A stretch of 46,061 bases of DNA from Prochlorococcus sp. AG-436-M02. GTDB taxonomy: Bacteria; Cyanobacteriota; Cyanobacteriia; PCC-6307; Cyanobiaceae. Made by a program: the position numbers and the translations under genes. The notes under the pieces are model-generated. The model worked only from the letters and a program-made list of their open reading frames with translations, was not told the DNA's origin and ran no database searches. The stretch is taken from contig QCPL01000010.1 in assembly GCA_003212515.1 (NCBI GenBank), positions 1 through 46,061 of the forward strand, given 5' to 3'. Below are positions 5,984-12,855 of the stretch, in pieces. Each line of letters starts with the position of its first letter. Within the stretch, counting starts at the first letter, position 1.

Positions 5984-6032
5984 GTTTATTACCTTAAAAT
6001 GAGGTATATTTAAAGTCCAAATCGGAGGTTAA
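5984..6032 (+). promoter_or_regulatory. Leader of the replication operon
   Basis: This AT-rich stretch between terminator T5 and the ERF gene contains GGAGG close to the ATG. Some AT-rich hexamers could act as a -10, but no sigma70-type -35 is evident. If the virion polymerase model is right, a phage-specific promoter would be expected here. Confidence 0.3.
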
Positions 6033-6494
6033 ATGGAAGAAAATCAAACACAAATAGAACAGAATATAGATCGTAGAGTAATCGAAGATCAATCTAAAAC
6101 TGTTGGTAAAATAGCAGCTGCATTAGCAAAAGCCCAGAGTGAAATTATGGGTGCTAAAAAGGGTTCAGTAAATCCCTTCTTTAAGAGCGGTTATGCTGAT
6201 TTATTTGCAGTTATAGAAAGCTGTAGAGAGATACTAGCAAAGAATGAAATAGCCTTTGTACAAGGTAATCGTTTTAAAGATGGAGTATTTTTAGTAGTAA
6301 CTAAATTAATACATTCATCTGGAGAATGGTTATCAAGTGAAATGGCATTACCATTACCAAAGGGTGCTAACGCTCAAGCTATAGGTTCATTAAATACCTA
6401 TGGACGAAGATATGGGTTAGCAGCAATGGCTGGTGTAGCTCAGAAAGATGATGACGGAAACGAAGTATCGAAACCACAAAAAGTAAATAGCTAG
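6033..6494 (+). CDS. erf: ERF-superfamily ssDNA-annealing recombination protein, 153 aa
   Basis: The protein matches the ERF pattern: AALAKAQSEI, N-P-F-F-K-S-G-Y-A-D-L (the N-h-h-f-K...YADL motif), VTKLIHSSGEWLSSEM, then the signature GSLNTYGRRYGLAAMAGVAQ followed by DDDGNE. ERF proteins anneal complementary single strands during phage recombination and genome circularisation. The start ATG 6033 has GGAGG about 5 nt upstream. It opens the replication/recombination operon after terminator T5 and is followed 8 nt later by a putative ssDNA-binding protein, a usual pairing. Confidence 0.88.
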   Translation: MEENQTQIEQNIDRRVIEDQSKTVGKIAAALAKAQSEIMGAKKGSVNPFFKSGYADLFAVIESCREILAKNEIAFVQGNRFKDGVFLVVTKLIHSSGEWLSSEMALPLPKGANAQAIGSLNTYGRRYGLAAMAGVAQKDDDGNEVSKPQKVNS

Positions 6495-6502
6495 GAGGCA
6501 TT

Positions 6503-7090
6503 ATGGAATGGGTAACTAATTCTGGTTCTTCAGGAACCAAAAGTAATATCTTTGTTGATAAAGCAAAGATTGCAACAGTACAAATTAAATATGGCGTTAA
6601 AGAAGATTGGCAAACATATTCTGATGACATATCAATACATCTAACACTAGACATCGGTAAAGATTTCCAGCCTAATATGTATATAGGTGGAAATTATAAA
6701 AAAGATGAAGTTAGTGGAGAAATTGTAGGATGGTCAACAGCATTTAAAGTTAAACTATTCTTTGACGCTTTAGGTATGCCTATTAAGTTGGATAAAGGTA
6801 TGCAACCACAATCTAGTAGATTACCAGCTGATGCTGAGAAAGTATTAGTAGGTAAAGAATTTAAAAGATTAACATATCTTTCTACTAAAACTAAAAGAGA
6901 TGGTGGTGCATTATGGAAAGACTGGCAAGAAACAAGACATGCTACATATGATCAAGATAAATTCAAATCAGAATTTAAAGAATCAGTAAGCAAAGGATAT
7001 GTTAAAGACTTTGCATCAGTAGATTCTCAAGAATCAGAAGAAGCAAGTCCTTGGAATTCTAAAGATGAATTCGCTGGAATGCCAACTTAA
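6503..7090 (+). CDS. Putative ssDNA-binding or recombination accessory protein, 195 aa
   Basis: The ATG has AGGAGG 5 nt upstream. The N-terminal 130 residues are beta-rich with aromatic strands (IATVQIKYG, LTLDIG, MYIGGNY, GWSTAFKVKLFF), consistent with an OB-like or related barrel, followed by an acidic, Ser/Glu-rich tail ending in FAGMPT. Position right after the ERF gene and before the primase-helicase suggests a single-stranded-DNA-binding role, but no SSB signature is clear; it could instead be a recombination mediator. The stop overlaps the next ATG by one base. Confidence 0.5.
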   Translation: MEWVTNSGSSGTKSNIFVDKAKIATVQIKYGVKEDWQTYSDDISIHLTLDIGKDFQPNMYIGGNYKKDEVSGEIVGWSTAFKVKLFFDALGMPIKLDKGMQPQSSRLPADAEKVLVGKEFKRLTYLSTKTKRDGGALWKDWQETRHATYDQDKFKSEFKESVSKGYVKDFASVDSQESEEASPWNSKDEFAGMPT

Positions 7091-7356
7091 TGAAAACCAA
7101 AGAAATGATTCTACGTTATGCTAAATATAAATTAGCGCAAGGTGTAGACACTATATCGTCAGTTGATATAGAAGATAACTTACCTAAATATGGAAAAGCC
7201 TTATGGGATACTGTAAGGCTTCCATCGGCTTATTCGAGAGAATGGCGTAGAATTAGAGAAAATAGAGAGTATTTAACAGCTGGTATTAAAGATGTTGAAG
7301 AAGTTAAAACTAAAGCAACTGGAAATACATATAAGATATGGCGTCTGATAGTGTAA
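7090..7356 (+). CDS. Hypothetical protein, possibly winged-helix, 88 aa
   Basis: The start overlaps the preceding stop by one base. The protein is basic, with a helical N-terminus, a W-D-T-V-R-L-P-S-A-Y-S-R-E-W-R-R-I-R segment and a terminal beta pair (TGNTYKIWRLIV), which would suit a small winged-helix DNA-binding fold. It overlaps the primase-helicase gene by 19 nt. Location inside the replication operon suggests a replication role; the fold is only a guess. Confidence 0.55.
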   Translation: MKTKEMILRYAKYKLAQGVDTISSVDIEDNLPKYGKALWDTVRLPSAYSREWRRIRENREYLTAGIKDVEEVKTKATGNTYKIWRLIV

Positions 7357-9116
7357 AGTATATAGAATTGGCTATAGGTTCTGTATCAAACAGAGCCTAT
7401 GCTATTCGTCCAGAACATATTACAAAATACATCAAACCTAATCAGGAATTATACAGAAGTCTATTCATATTAGATGATAGTGCATTTGAACATTTTAGAG
7501 ACAAAGGATCTATTAAGTCTTATAAAGGTACATATGCATTAAATAGCATCATATTTGATATAGACAGAGGTAAAAAGACTGGTGAGGATACCAGACAAAG
7601 AGCTATATCATTTATGAATACATTACTTGAGCAAGGTGTAGATACATCAACTCAAGCACATATATGGTTTAGCGGCAGAGGTTTTCATATAGAAATACCT
7701 AATTTATATGGATTTGAAGAAAGTATAAATCTTCCATATCAAGTTAAAATGACTATAGATAGCCACTTTGGTAAACTTGTAGATAATATATATGATAAAG
7801 GTAGGTTAATTCGTGTAGGATATACTATTAACATGAAAAGCGAATTATATAAACTACCATTATCTTGGCAAATGATAAACGATATGACCTATCAGGAAAT
7901 ATGTGAATATTGTCAAACACAGAAACAAGATTACCATCATACACCTTTCGATTTGGATAGTGTTTATCCAATATGGGAAGATAAAGTTTTAGATGTGCAA
8001 GAATTTAGAGAAGATGAAAAAGATATATCCAATACTAATCTAAATGCACATGTAACTTGTGTACAGAAAATGTGGAAATCAGAAAAAGATGGAGAAAGAC
8101 ATATAACCTTATTAAGAATGGCTAATGCTTGGAGAAGAATGGGTATTCAAAAAGAAGGTTCAATTAAAATGGCTGAATATAATATTCCATCTTTAGATCA
8201 TAATGAAATTCTTAAAATCATAGATGATGTTTATGCTTGGGAACACAATGGATATAGTTGTAGTGATACAATTATGGAAAAGTATTGTGATCCAATTTGT
8301 AAATTTTACAAAAACAAGAACTATGGTTTAGAAGTTCTTAATGTAAAAGAGTTATCTAATAAATTAAGAGACTTTGTTCACATGGATATGGATACTAATT
8401 GCTTTAATCTTAAAGACCATTATCCTATACCTAATAATTATAGATTTCTACCTGGTGAATTAGCAATATTACTAGGTGATACTAAGTTAGGTAAAACAGC
8501 ATGGCTGCAAAGTCTTATGGTTAAACTAACTCATATGAATATAATGTATTTATCTTTGGAAGTCGGAGATTGGCTTATATTCCGTAGATTTCTTCAGGCA
8601 GGTAATGGTATTACCAAACAAGAAGTTAACGAAATATATCGCAATTATGACGAAGAAAAGGTACAACAGATTAATGATAGAGTAAAACATATTAAGGTAA
8701 TGACTACAAGCCCTGATATTGACTCTATGAAACAAATCATAGCAGATAATCAACCTCAAATAGTATGTATAGATACTATAGATGCAATAGAGGTTAGATA
8801 TAATAATGATCCATTTACTAAAATGGAGAAAATCGTTAATAGTCTTAAACAAATCGCAACTCAAATGGATGTTATATTCTTTGGTATATCTCATATATCT
8901 AAAGGTGCATCCCGTGATATGCTTACTGTTCATAGTGCTAAAGGTAATTCAGCAATAGAGCAAAAAGCAGATAAAATCATAGGGATAACTGGTGATAGAC
9001 AAATGAATGATACTAGAGTTATTAGGTCGTTAGCATCTAGAGATGAAACTGACTTTGAAATAGCGTTTAATTTCGATTATACGACATTTCAATTCAAACC
9101 ATTGGAGATTAAATGA
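7338..9116 (+). CDS. Archaeo-eukaryotic-type primase fused to DnaB/RecA-like helicase, 592 aa
   Basis: The N-terminal domain (about 1-240) carries archaeo-eukaryotic primase motifs: a DxD pair in IIFDIDRG (D74, D76) and the SGRGFH motif (S112-H117). A cysteine cluster (C-x10-C-x3-C, around residues 303-320) may bind metal. The C-terminal domain (about 340-592) is a RecA-like ATPase with Walker A GDTKLGKT starting at G380 and Walker B IVCIDT (D479). The expected role is primer synthesis plus fork unwinding. It starts inside the upstream gene with a weak ribosome site, so translation is probably coupled, and overlaps the next gene by 4 nt. Confidence 0.85.
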   Translation: MASDSVKYIELAIGSVSNRAYAIRPEHITKYIKPNQELYRSLFILDDSAFEHFRDKGSIKSYKGTYALNSIIFDIDRGKKTGEDTRQRAISFMNTLLEQGVDTSTQAHIWFSGRGFHIEIPNLYGFEESINLPYQVKMTIDSHFGKLVDNIYDKGRLIRVGYTINMKSELYKLPLSWQMINDMTYQEICEYCQTQKQDYHHTPFDLDSVYPIWEDKVLDVQEFREDEKDISNTNLNAHVTCVQKMWKSEKDGERHITLLRMANAWRRMGIQKEGSIKMAEYNIPSLDHNEILKIIDDVYAWEHNGYSCSDTIMEKYCDPICKFYKNKNYGLEVLNVKELSNKLRDFVHMDMDTNCFNLKDHYPIPNNYRFLPGELAILLGDTKLGKTAWLQSLMVKLTHMNIMYLSLEVGDWLIFRRFLQAGNGITKQEVNEIYRNYDEEKVQQINDRVKHIKVMTTSPDIDSMKQIIADNQPQIVCIDTIDAIEVRYNNDPFTKMEKIVNSLKQIATQMDVIFFGISHISKGASRDMLTVHSAKGNSAIEQKADKIIGITGDRQMNDTRVIRSLASRDETDFEIAFNFDYTTFQFKPLEIK

Positions 9117-9301
9117 TTGATTTCAAGAAAATAGAAGAACCTGAAAACAATCAAGTTGGATATTGCTTCATAATTCTCTGGTTATTTTCAGTCACTCTGT
9201 CTTATAATATAATAAGAGGTGACCACATAACTATAGGCTTAGGAGCAGGTCCACTTGAAGTTTCTTTAGGTTTATCTATATGGAGAAAGTTATTACCATG
9301 A
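9113..9301 (+). CDS. Small hypothetical membrane protein, 62 aa
   Basis: The start overlaps the primase-helicase stop (ATGA) and has GGAG 7 nt upstream. A hydrophobic segment at about residues 17-30, followed by a moderately hydrophobic glycine-rich stretch, suggests one membrane span with a short N-terminal polar tail. The end overlaps the nuclease start (ATGA). No family is recognised; a membrane protein in a replication operon is unusual and could anchor the replisome, which is speculation. Confidence 0.55.
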   Translation: MIDFKKIEEPENNQVGYCFIILWLFSVTLSYNIIRGDHITIGLGAGPLEVSLGLSIWRKLLP

Positions 9302-9639
9302 AAGCTAGATCAGCGAAAAATAAAGGTAAAAGACTACAGAATATATTAAGAGATAAGTTGATAGAACTATATCCAGCTTTAAAAGATGATATAGGTTCTC
9401 AAATAATGGGCGTTACGGGTGAGGATATTGTTCTCACCCCACACGCCAGAGCACTACTTCCATACTCATTTGAATGTAAAAATGTAGAAAAACTAAATGT
9501 TTGGAAATCTTTTGAACAATGTAAAACAAATGCAGGAGATTTAACTCCTATATTGGTTATTAAAAAGAATAGACAAACTCCTAAGGTTGTTATGGAATTA
9601 GATGAATGGTTAGAAATTATTAGGATATTAAGTAAGTAA
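9298..9639 (+). CDS. PD-(D/E)XK-type nuclease, Holliday-junction-resolvase-like, 113 aa
   Basis: I place the start at ATG 9298, which overlaps the upstream stop; an in-frame ATG at 9280 lies inside the upstream gene. The sequence has an N-terminal basic helix (KGKRLQNILRDKL), GVTGEDIVLTP with the putative catalytic Asp, and SFECKN giving the E-x-K pair, followed by a helix and a LTPILVIKKNR strand. This is the layout of small phage PD-(D/E)XK endonucleases and resolvases. It probably processes branched DNA in replication or before packaging. Confidence 0.7.
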   Translation: MKARSAKNKGKRLQNILRDKLIELYPALKDDIGSQIMGVTGEDIVLTPHARALLPYSFECKNVEKLNVWKSFEQCKTNAGDLTPILVIKKNRQTPKVVMELDEWLEIIRILSK

Positions 9640-9926
9640 TGACAAAACGAGACTCAATAAATTATCTTAAGAAGTTATACGTATTATTAGACAATTTAAT
9701 GGGCGAATCATTACTTGGTATTAAATATGTTAGATCTATAAGAAAAGGTATTAAATCTTTAGAAAAAAAGAATCTTTCTGTTGATAACGGTATGTTTAAA
9801 GTTAAAGTAAATGATACCAAAGGTGTTATTACCATTGATATAAAACATAAAAACGGGGAACTTATAGATTCACATACATATAATCCTGATAGTGTTCTAG
9901 ATGAAAAAGTTATAGGAAAATCATAA
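9639..9926 (+). CDS. Hypothetical protein, 95 aa
   Basis: The start overlaps the nuclease stop by one base. The N-terminal half is helical and basic; the C-terminal half is beta-rich (MFKVKVND, GVITIDIKHKNGEL). No family is recognised. Its final codons form the 5' arm of the hairpin that encloses the start of the next gene (9922-9987), so translation or termination here may affect expression of the oxygenase downstream. Confidence 0.6.
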   Translation: MTKRDSINYLKKLYVLLDNLMGESLLGIKYVRSIRKGIKSLEKKNLSVDNGMFKVKVNDTKGVITIDIKHKNGELIDSHTYNPDSVLDEKVIGKS

Positions 9927-9987
9927 AGAGTCTTGCTAATGCCTCCATTCCCACAACACACTCGTAAAAAATGTGAGGCTCTTTATG
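9922..9987 (+). promoter_or_regulatory. Hairpin sequestering the ribosome site and start of the oxygenase gene
   Basis: CATAAAGAG (9922-9930), which includes the stop codon of the upstream gene, is perfectly complementary to CTCTTTATG (9979-9987), which includes the ATG at 9985-9987. Inside, CCTC (9942-9945) can pair with the Shine-Dalgarno GAGG (9975-9978). No T run follows, so it is not a terminator. The fold would hide both ribosome site and start codon. Confidence 0.6.
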
Positions 9988-10545
9988 AATAAAGTGAAAA
10001 TATTTGACAATTTCCTTCCTGAAGAAATGTATATTGAATGTTTAAAAGAATTACAAAAACCTAAATGGACTTTCTTATCTGGGCATCACCAGATATGGCA
10101 TATGGGATCATTAGATAAAGTTCCTTTCTTTAATATAGCATTTAAGAAAAAAGTATTAGAAGTATTACCAAAAGAGATTAATTGGACTCATTATGATATG
10201 TATGCTAATGGTCAATCTCGTGGTCAAGACGGTAGCATTCATCAAGATCAGAAGATGTTGAATAATGCTCTATCTTTAGTTTATTTTTCTACTCCAGAAT
10301 GGTCACCTCATTACGAAGGTAATCTATTCTTTTACAATCAAGATGAATTAACTCAAGAATATACTATATTTGATATGGTTGAATATAAAACAAATAGAGC
10401 TGTATTATTTCCAGGTCATGTTTGGCATAAAGCAGCAGGTCCAACTATGATATACCCTGGTCTTAGAACTAGTGTAGTTATTAAATTGATAGATGGAGAT
10501 GATGAAAAATTAGCAAAATTTCAAACAGGATTGGAGAGAAAATGA
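9985..10545 (+). CDS. 2-oxoglutarate/Fe(II)-dependent oxygenase, 186 aa
   Basis: I chose ATG 9985 because GAGG lies 6 nt upstream; an in-frame ATG at 9973 has no ribosome site. The protein has the iron-binding H-x-D in SIHQDQ (H86, D88), a distal His in FPGHVWHKA (H145 or H148) and a 2-oxoglutarate-binding Arg in GLRTSVV (R161), typical of the prolyl-hydroxylase-like 2OG/Fe(II) superfamily. Such enzymes are common in marine phages and oxidise protein side chains, nucleic acids or small molecules; the substrate cannot be inferred. Its start is buried in a hairpin. It overlaps the next ATG by 4 nt. Confidence 0.82.
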   Translation: MNKVKIFDNFLPEEMYIECLKELQKPKWTFLSGHHQIWHMGSLDKVPFFNIAFKKKVLEVLPKEINWTHYDMYANGQSRGQDGSIHQDQKMLNNALSLVYFSTPEWSPHYEGNLFFYNQDELTQEYTIFDMVEYKTNRAVLFPGHVWHKAAGPTMIYPGLRTSVVIKLIDGDDEKLAKFQTGLERK

Positions 10546-10655
10546 AACCAATAACACATGAGTTAATGCATATATTCATAACTGCAGATGGAAAGAAATT
10601 CTTTTCTGAAAAGAAAGCTAAGATACATCAAAGAAGAATTAAAAATAAAAAATAA
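10542..10655 (+). CDS. Small hypothetical protein, 37 aa
   Basis: The ATG overlaps the oxygenase stop (ATGA) with GGAGAG upstream. The peptide has an FITADGKKFFSEKKA segment and a very basic tail, resembling short phage proteins that carry a D-G-K-x-F beta turn. It overlaps the next frame by about 68 nt, so one of the two starts may be wrong, but the coupled start here is better supported than the next one. Confidence 0.5.
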   Translation: MKPITHELMHIFITADGKKFFSEKKAKIHQRRIKNKK

Positions 10656-10845
10656 TTGCATTAATTGCGCTTATTATGAAGATAATAAATGTGATTGGTG
10701 GTTTTTCTACAAAAAACTAGAGTCTAAAAAAATCCCTAACAACATAATAGATAAAGGTTGTAGATTTTGGAAAGACAAGGCTGATAAATTTCACCCCTTA
10801 CTTAAACAAGTTATACAAAAATTTAATGGAGAACTTATTGAGTAG
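10588..10845 (+). CDS. Hypothetical cysteine-rich protein, 85 aa
   Basis: The listed ATG lies inside the preceding small gene without a good ribosome site, so the true start may differ. The core has CINC (C24, C27), a third Cys in NKCDWW and a fourth in KGCRFW, an arrangement suited to a zinc site or redox cluster. The stop overlaps the following TTG-started gene. No family is recognised. Confidence 0.5.
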   Translation: MERNSFLKRKLRYIKEELKIKNNCINCAYYEDNKCDWWFFYKKLESKKIPNNIIDKGCRFWKDKADKFHPLLKQVIQKFNGELIE

Positions 10846-10990
10846 TCCTTATTATGCAAAGGAATATAGAAATTTATCCAGGAGAGAAAGATATAAAAAA
10901 GCAGCTTTAATTGCATCTGATAATGGTAGATGCTGGTGGATCTACTTGTATGTAATGTCATTTTATAGATATACCTGGAAAGGTAATTAG
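10838..10990 (+). CDS. Small hypothetical protein, 50 aa
   Basis: The gene starts at TTG 10838 with GGAG 6 nt upstream (10828-10831), overlapping the previous stop. The product has a basic tyrosine-rich N-terminus (YYAKEYRNLSRRERYKK) and an aromatic C-terminal half (WWIYLYVMSFYRYTW) that could sit at a membrane surface. It ends 4 nt before the second oxygenase gene. The function is unknown. Confidence 0.5.
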   Translation: MSSPYYAKEYRNLSRRERYKKAALIASDNGRCWWIYLYVMSFYRYTWKGN

Positions 10991-10994
10991 TCCC

Positions 10995-11606
10995 TTGATA
11001 TATGATTTTGATGAAATATTCCCTGTTAAGGTATATAACTTCCTATTTAAAGATAGAAAAAAATTCAATTCTGAATTAATAAAAGCAATAAATAAACATA
11101 AAACCAAAGAAGATTCTATTAAAAAATCTAATAAAGGAGGTTATCATAGTTTATTAGATATAAATATGAAATCAATAGATGTTTTTGATGAATTAAATAA
11201 TAGAATAATAGATGTTGTAAATGGTATAATTATAAAAGATGATTATAAACATTTAGATAAAATTGAAGAATTAAGTAGTATGTGGTTTATTATTAATAAG
11301 AAAAATGATTATAATTCAACACATATGCATCCAGGATCTTGGTTTTCGGGAGCATATTATATAAAAGTGCCTGAAAATGATTCAAAATATTTAGTATTTG
11401 AAGATCCATTGCAAATAAGAAACTACAATCAAGATACGCCTAATTCATTTATGAAAGAAGTGATGGAGGGGATGTTGCTTATATTTCCTGGATGGTTTAA
11501 TCATGCTGTACCTAAAAATAATACAGATGAAGAGAGAATTGTAATATCTTTTAATATTCCTAAACCCAATCTTTTATCTTCCCATAAAGAGTTATTAGAC
11601 CAATAA
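10995..11606 (+). CDS. 2OG/Fe(II) oxygenase, TIGR02466-like, 203 aa
   Basis: The frame starts at TTG 10995; the ribosome site is weak. The centre has STHMHPGSWFSGAYY (H110, H112), with the H-x-H-P ... SG-x-Y-Y pattern of the TIGR02466/2OG-FeII_Oxy_5 family, followed by LVFEDP, then FPGWFNHAV (distal H170) and R181 in ERIVISFN. Full length for the family. It is a distinct subfamily from the oxygenase at 9985. The 3' end overlaps the convergent holin-like gene by 47 nt, marking the junction of the two transcription units. Confidence 0.8.
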   Translation: MIYDFDEIFPVKVYNFLFKDRKKFNSELIKAINKHKTKEDSIKKSNKGGYHSLLDINMKSIDVFDELNNRIIDVVNGIIIKDDYKHLDKIEELSSMWFIINKKNDYNSTHMHPGSWFSGAYYIKVPENDSKYLVFEDPLQIRNYNQDTPNSFMKEVMEGMLLIFPGWFNHAVPKNNTDEERIVISFNIPKPNLLSSHKELLDQ

Positions 11607-11739
11607 CTATACCTATAGTTAAAGATATAAAACTTAATATAGGATTGAAAACACCTAACCAATGAAATAACCCAGAGCCTAAACTTGTAACTAATCCTAT
11701 TTCAGGATTGTTGGTTAAAACATTTAACGTATCTTTCAT
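11560..11739 (-). CDS. Putative holin-like small membrane protein, 59 aa
   Basis: I chose the ATG at 11739, which overlaps the upstream stop and has GAGGAG about 5 nt upstream. The product has a short polar N-terminus, a moderately hydrophobic segment (about 14-30) and a strong membrane span (about 34-53), then a basic end. Size and topology suit a small class II-type holin or another membrane lesion protein. It is the last gene of the late transcript. Sequence alone does not prove holin function. Confidence 0.5.
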   Translation of the reverse strand: MKDTLNVLTNNPEIGLVTSLGSGLFHWLGVFNPILSFISLTIGIVIGLITLYGKIKDWV

Positions 11740-12101
11740 TTCTTCTCCTCGCAATCATCCCATTTTTTCAAGTCTAGCATTGGTAAAGGCTTTTCTATCA
11801 TATGGTCTTTTAGTTTATCGTTTTGGATAGCAACCTTGTTGCCTCCTTTAATGAATGGTTTACCATCTGCACAACCTACTTCATATACAAATAATATTGT
11901 TTTCCACAATCCTACTCTTACTACTCTGGCTGGTCTATCGTCAAAAATTATAACATCATCAGTATTTAAATCATCACCTGCAAAGACTTTAATAGCCTCT
12001 ATAGTTGATTCAATTGTTTTCCTGCCGATTAGGAACACAAAGGCTATTATAGCCATCCAGCCATACTGTCCAATCAAATTCTCTATAGCCTGCTGTTCCA
12101 T
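11736..12101 (-). CDS. Single-span membrane protein with MscS-like beta domain, 121 aa
   Basis: There is an N-terminal membrane span at about residues 14-26, then an amphipathic helix. Next comes a beta-rich part (about 41-97) with the pattern of the MscS middle domain: GDDLNTDDVIIFDDRPARVV, a glycine-tryptophan turn, a W-K-T-I-L strand and KVAIQNDKL, comparable to GD-x-I...G-x-V-x-x-I...T...IPN in mechanosensitive channels. It is much shorter than a full MscS. It overlaps the holin-like gene by 4 nt, so a role in lysis or membrane sensing is a reasonable inference, not shown. Confidence 0.55.
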   Translation of the reverse strand: MEQQAIENLIGQYGWMAIIAFVFLIGRKTIESTIEAIKVFAGDDLNTDDVIIFDDRPARVVRVGLWKTILFVYEVGCADGKPFIKGGNKVAIQNDKLKDHMIEKPLPMLDLKKWDDCEEKK

Positions 12102-12111
12102 TTAACTCCAT

Positions 12112-12489
12112 TTATTTTTGATTTTCAACTATTCTCTGTGCTTCATTTCCTACTTTTTTATCTTCAGTTAAACCAATAGGAATATGTGTCATTAAAAACT
12201 GAGCTAAATCTTCATCAGCCATACCAGCACTACCATTAATACCAGCATCTCTTAAAGCCATCATTTTATCTTCCATGCTTTTACTGTTGAGAAAATTCAT
12301 GAAACCTTCATTACCTACTAATTCTCTTAACCTAGGATCTGCGTCCTGTTGGTCTTTTTTAATACCAATAGGACCTTTATTTTCTACTAGTCTGTTCCAA
12401 ACATATAAGTGATCAACTGCCATCTTTTTAGCAGTTCTTTGTGCTTCACTTAATTGTTCTACTCCATAACCATATTGATCTTTAGCCAT
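12112..12489 (-). CDS. Late protein with MAKDQYG N-terminus, 125 aa
   Basis: The ATG has GGAG 9 nt upstream. The protein begins MAKDQYGYG, the same opening as the next upstream gene (12502-12855) and the PG-binding protein at 38468-38998. The rest is helical, charged and without membrane spans; a Met/Asp-rich centre (KMMALRDAGINGSAGMADED) could be a short coiled region. It lies downstream of the giant protein in the late cluster, so it is probably a virion or assembly protein. Confidence 0.6.
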   Translation of the reverse strand: MAKDQYGYGVEQLSEAQRTAKKMAVDHLYVWNRLVENKGPIGIKKDQQDADPRLRELVGNEGFMNFLNSKSMEDKMMALRDAGINGSAGMADEDLAQFLMTHIPIGLTEDKKVGNEAQRIVENQK

Positions 12490-12501
12490 TATTGTTCTCC
12501 T

Positions 12502-12855
12502 TTAACTAAATAATTTTCGAAAAAATCCTTTATTTCTATCATCCCATTCACTTTCACTCATTCCCCATCTGTTTTTTTCATGTTCAGGAAATAAATGCAT
12601 TCTCATATTAGTCCAAAATTCTTTATCAGACTGTATCATTCTACCAGCTGATTTAGGATTTTGCATAAGAAATTCTGTAACAGTTCTTAATTCTGGTCTA
12701 TGTGGATTAAGTCGAAATGTTTGATCTGGATGCTCTTCTCTAAATTTAGAGCCTTCTTTTAACATTTCCATTAACATAACTTCATGCTTTAATGCTTCTT
12801 TAAATTGTTCTTCAGTAATTTTTTTAGTGCCATGACCGAATCTATCTTTAGCCAT
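12502..12855 (-). CDS. Late protein with MAKDRFG N-terminus, 117 aa
   Basis: I chose the ATG at 12855, with GGAGG 6 nt upstream; a longer frame to 12873 lacks a ribosome site and would run further into the giant gene. The gene still overlaps the end of the giant gene by 8 nt. It begins MAKDRFGHG, is mostly helical (EEQFKEALKHEVMLMEMLKEG) and ends in an aromatic basic tail (GFFRKLFS). No family is recognised; the shared N-terminus links it to two other late proteins. Confidence 0.6.
   Translation of the reverse strand: MAKDRFGHGTKKITEEQFKEALKHEVMLMEMLKEGSKFREEHPDQTFRLNPHRPELRTVTEFLMQNPKSAGRMIQSDKEFWTNMRMHLFPEHEKNRWGMSESEWDDRNKGFFRKLFS

Noticed and set aside
9280-9297. Nuclease start at ATG 9280
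   Set aside because: It lies inside the upstream gene without a ribosome site, whereas ATG 9298 forms the ATGA stop/start overlap used throughout this operon.
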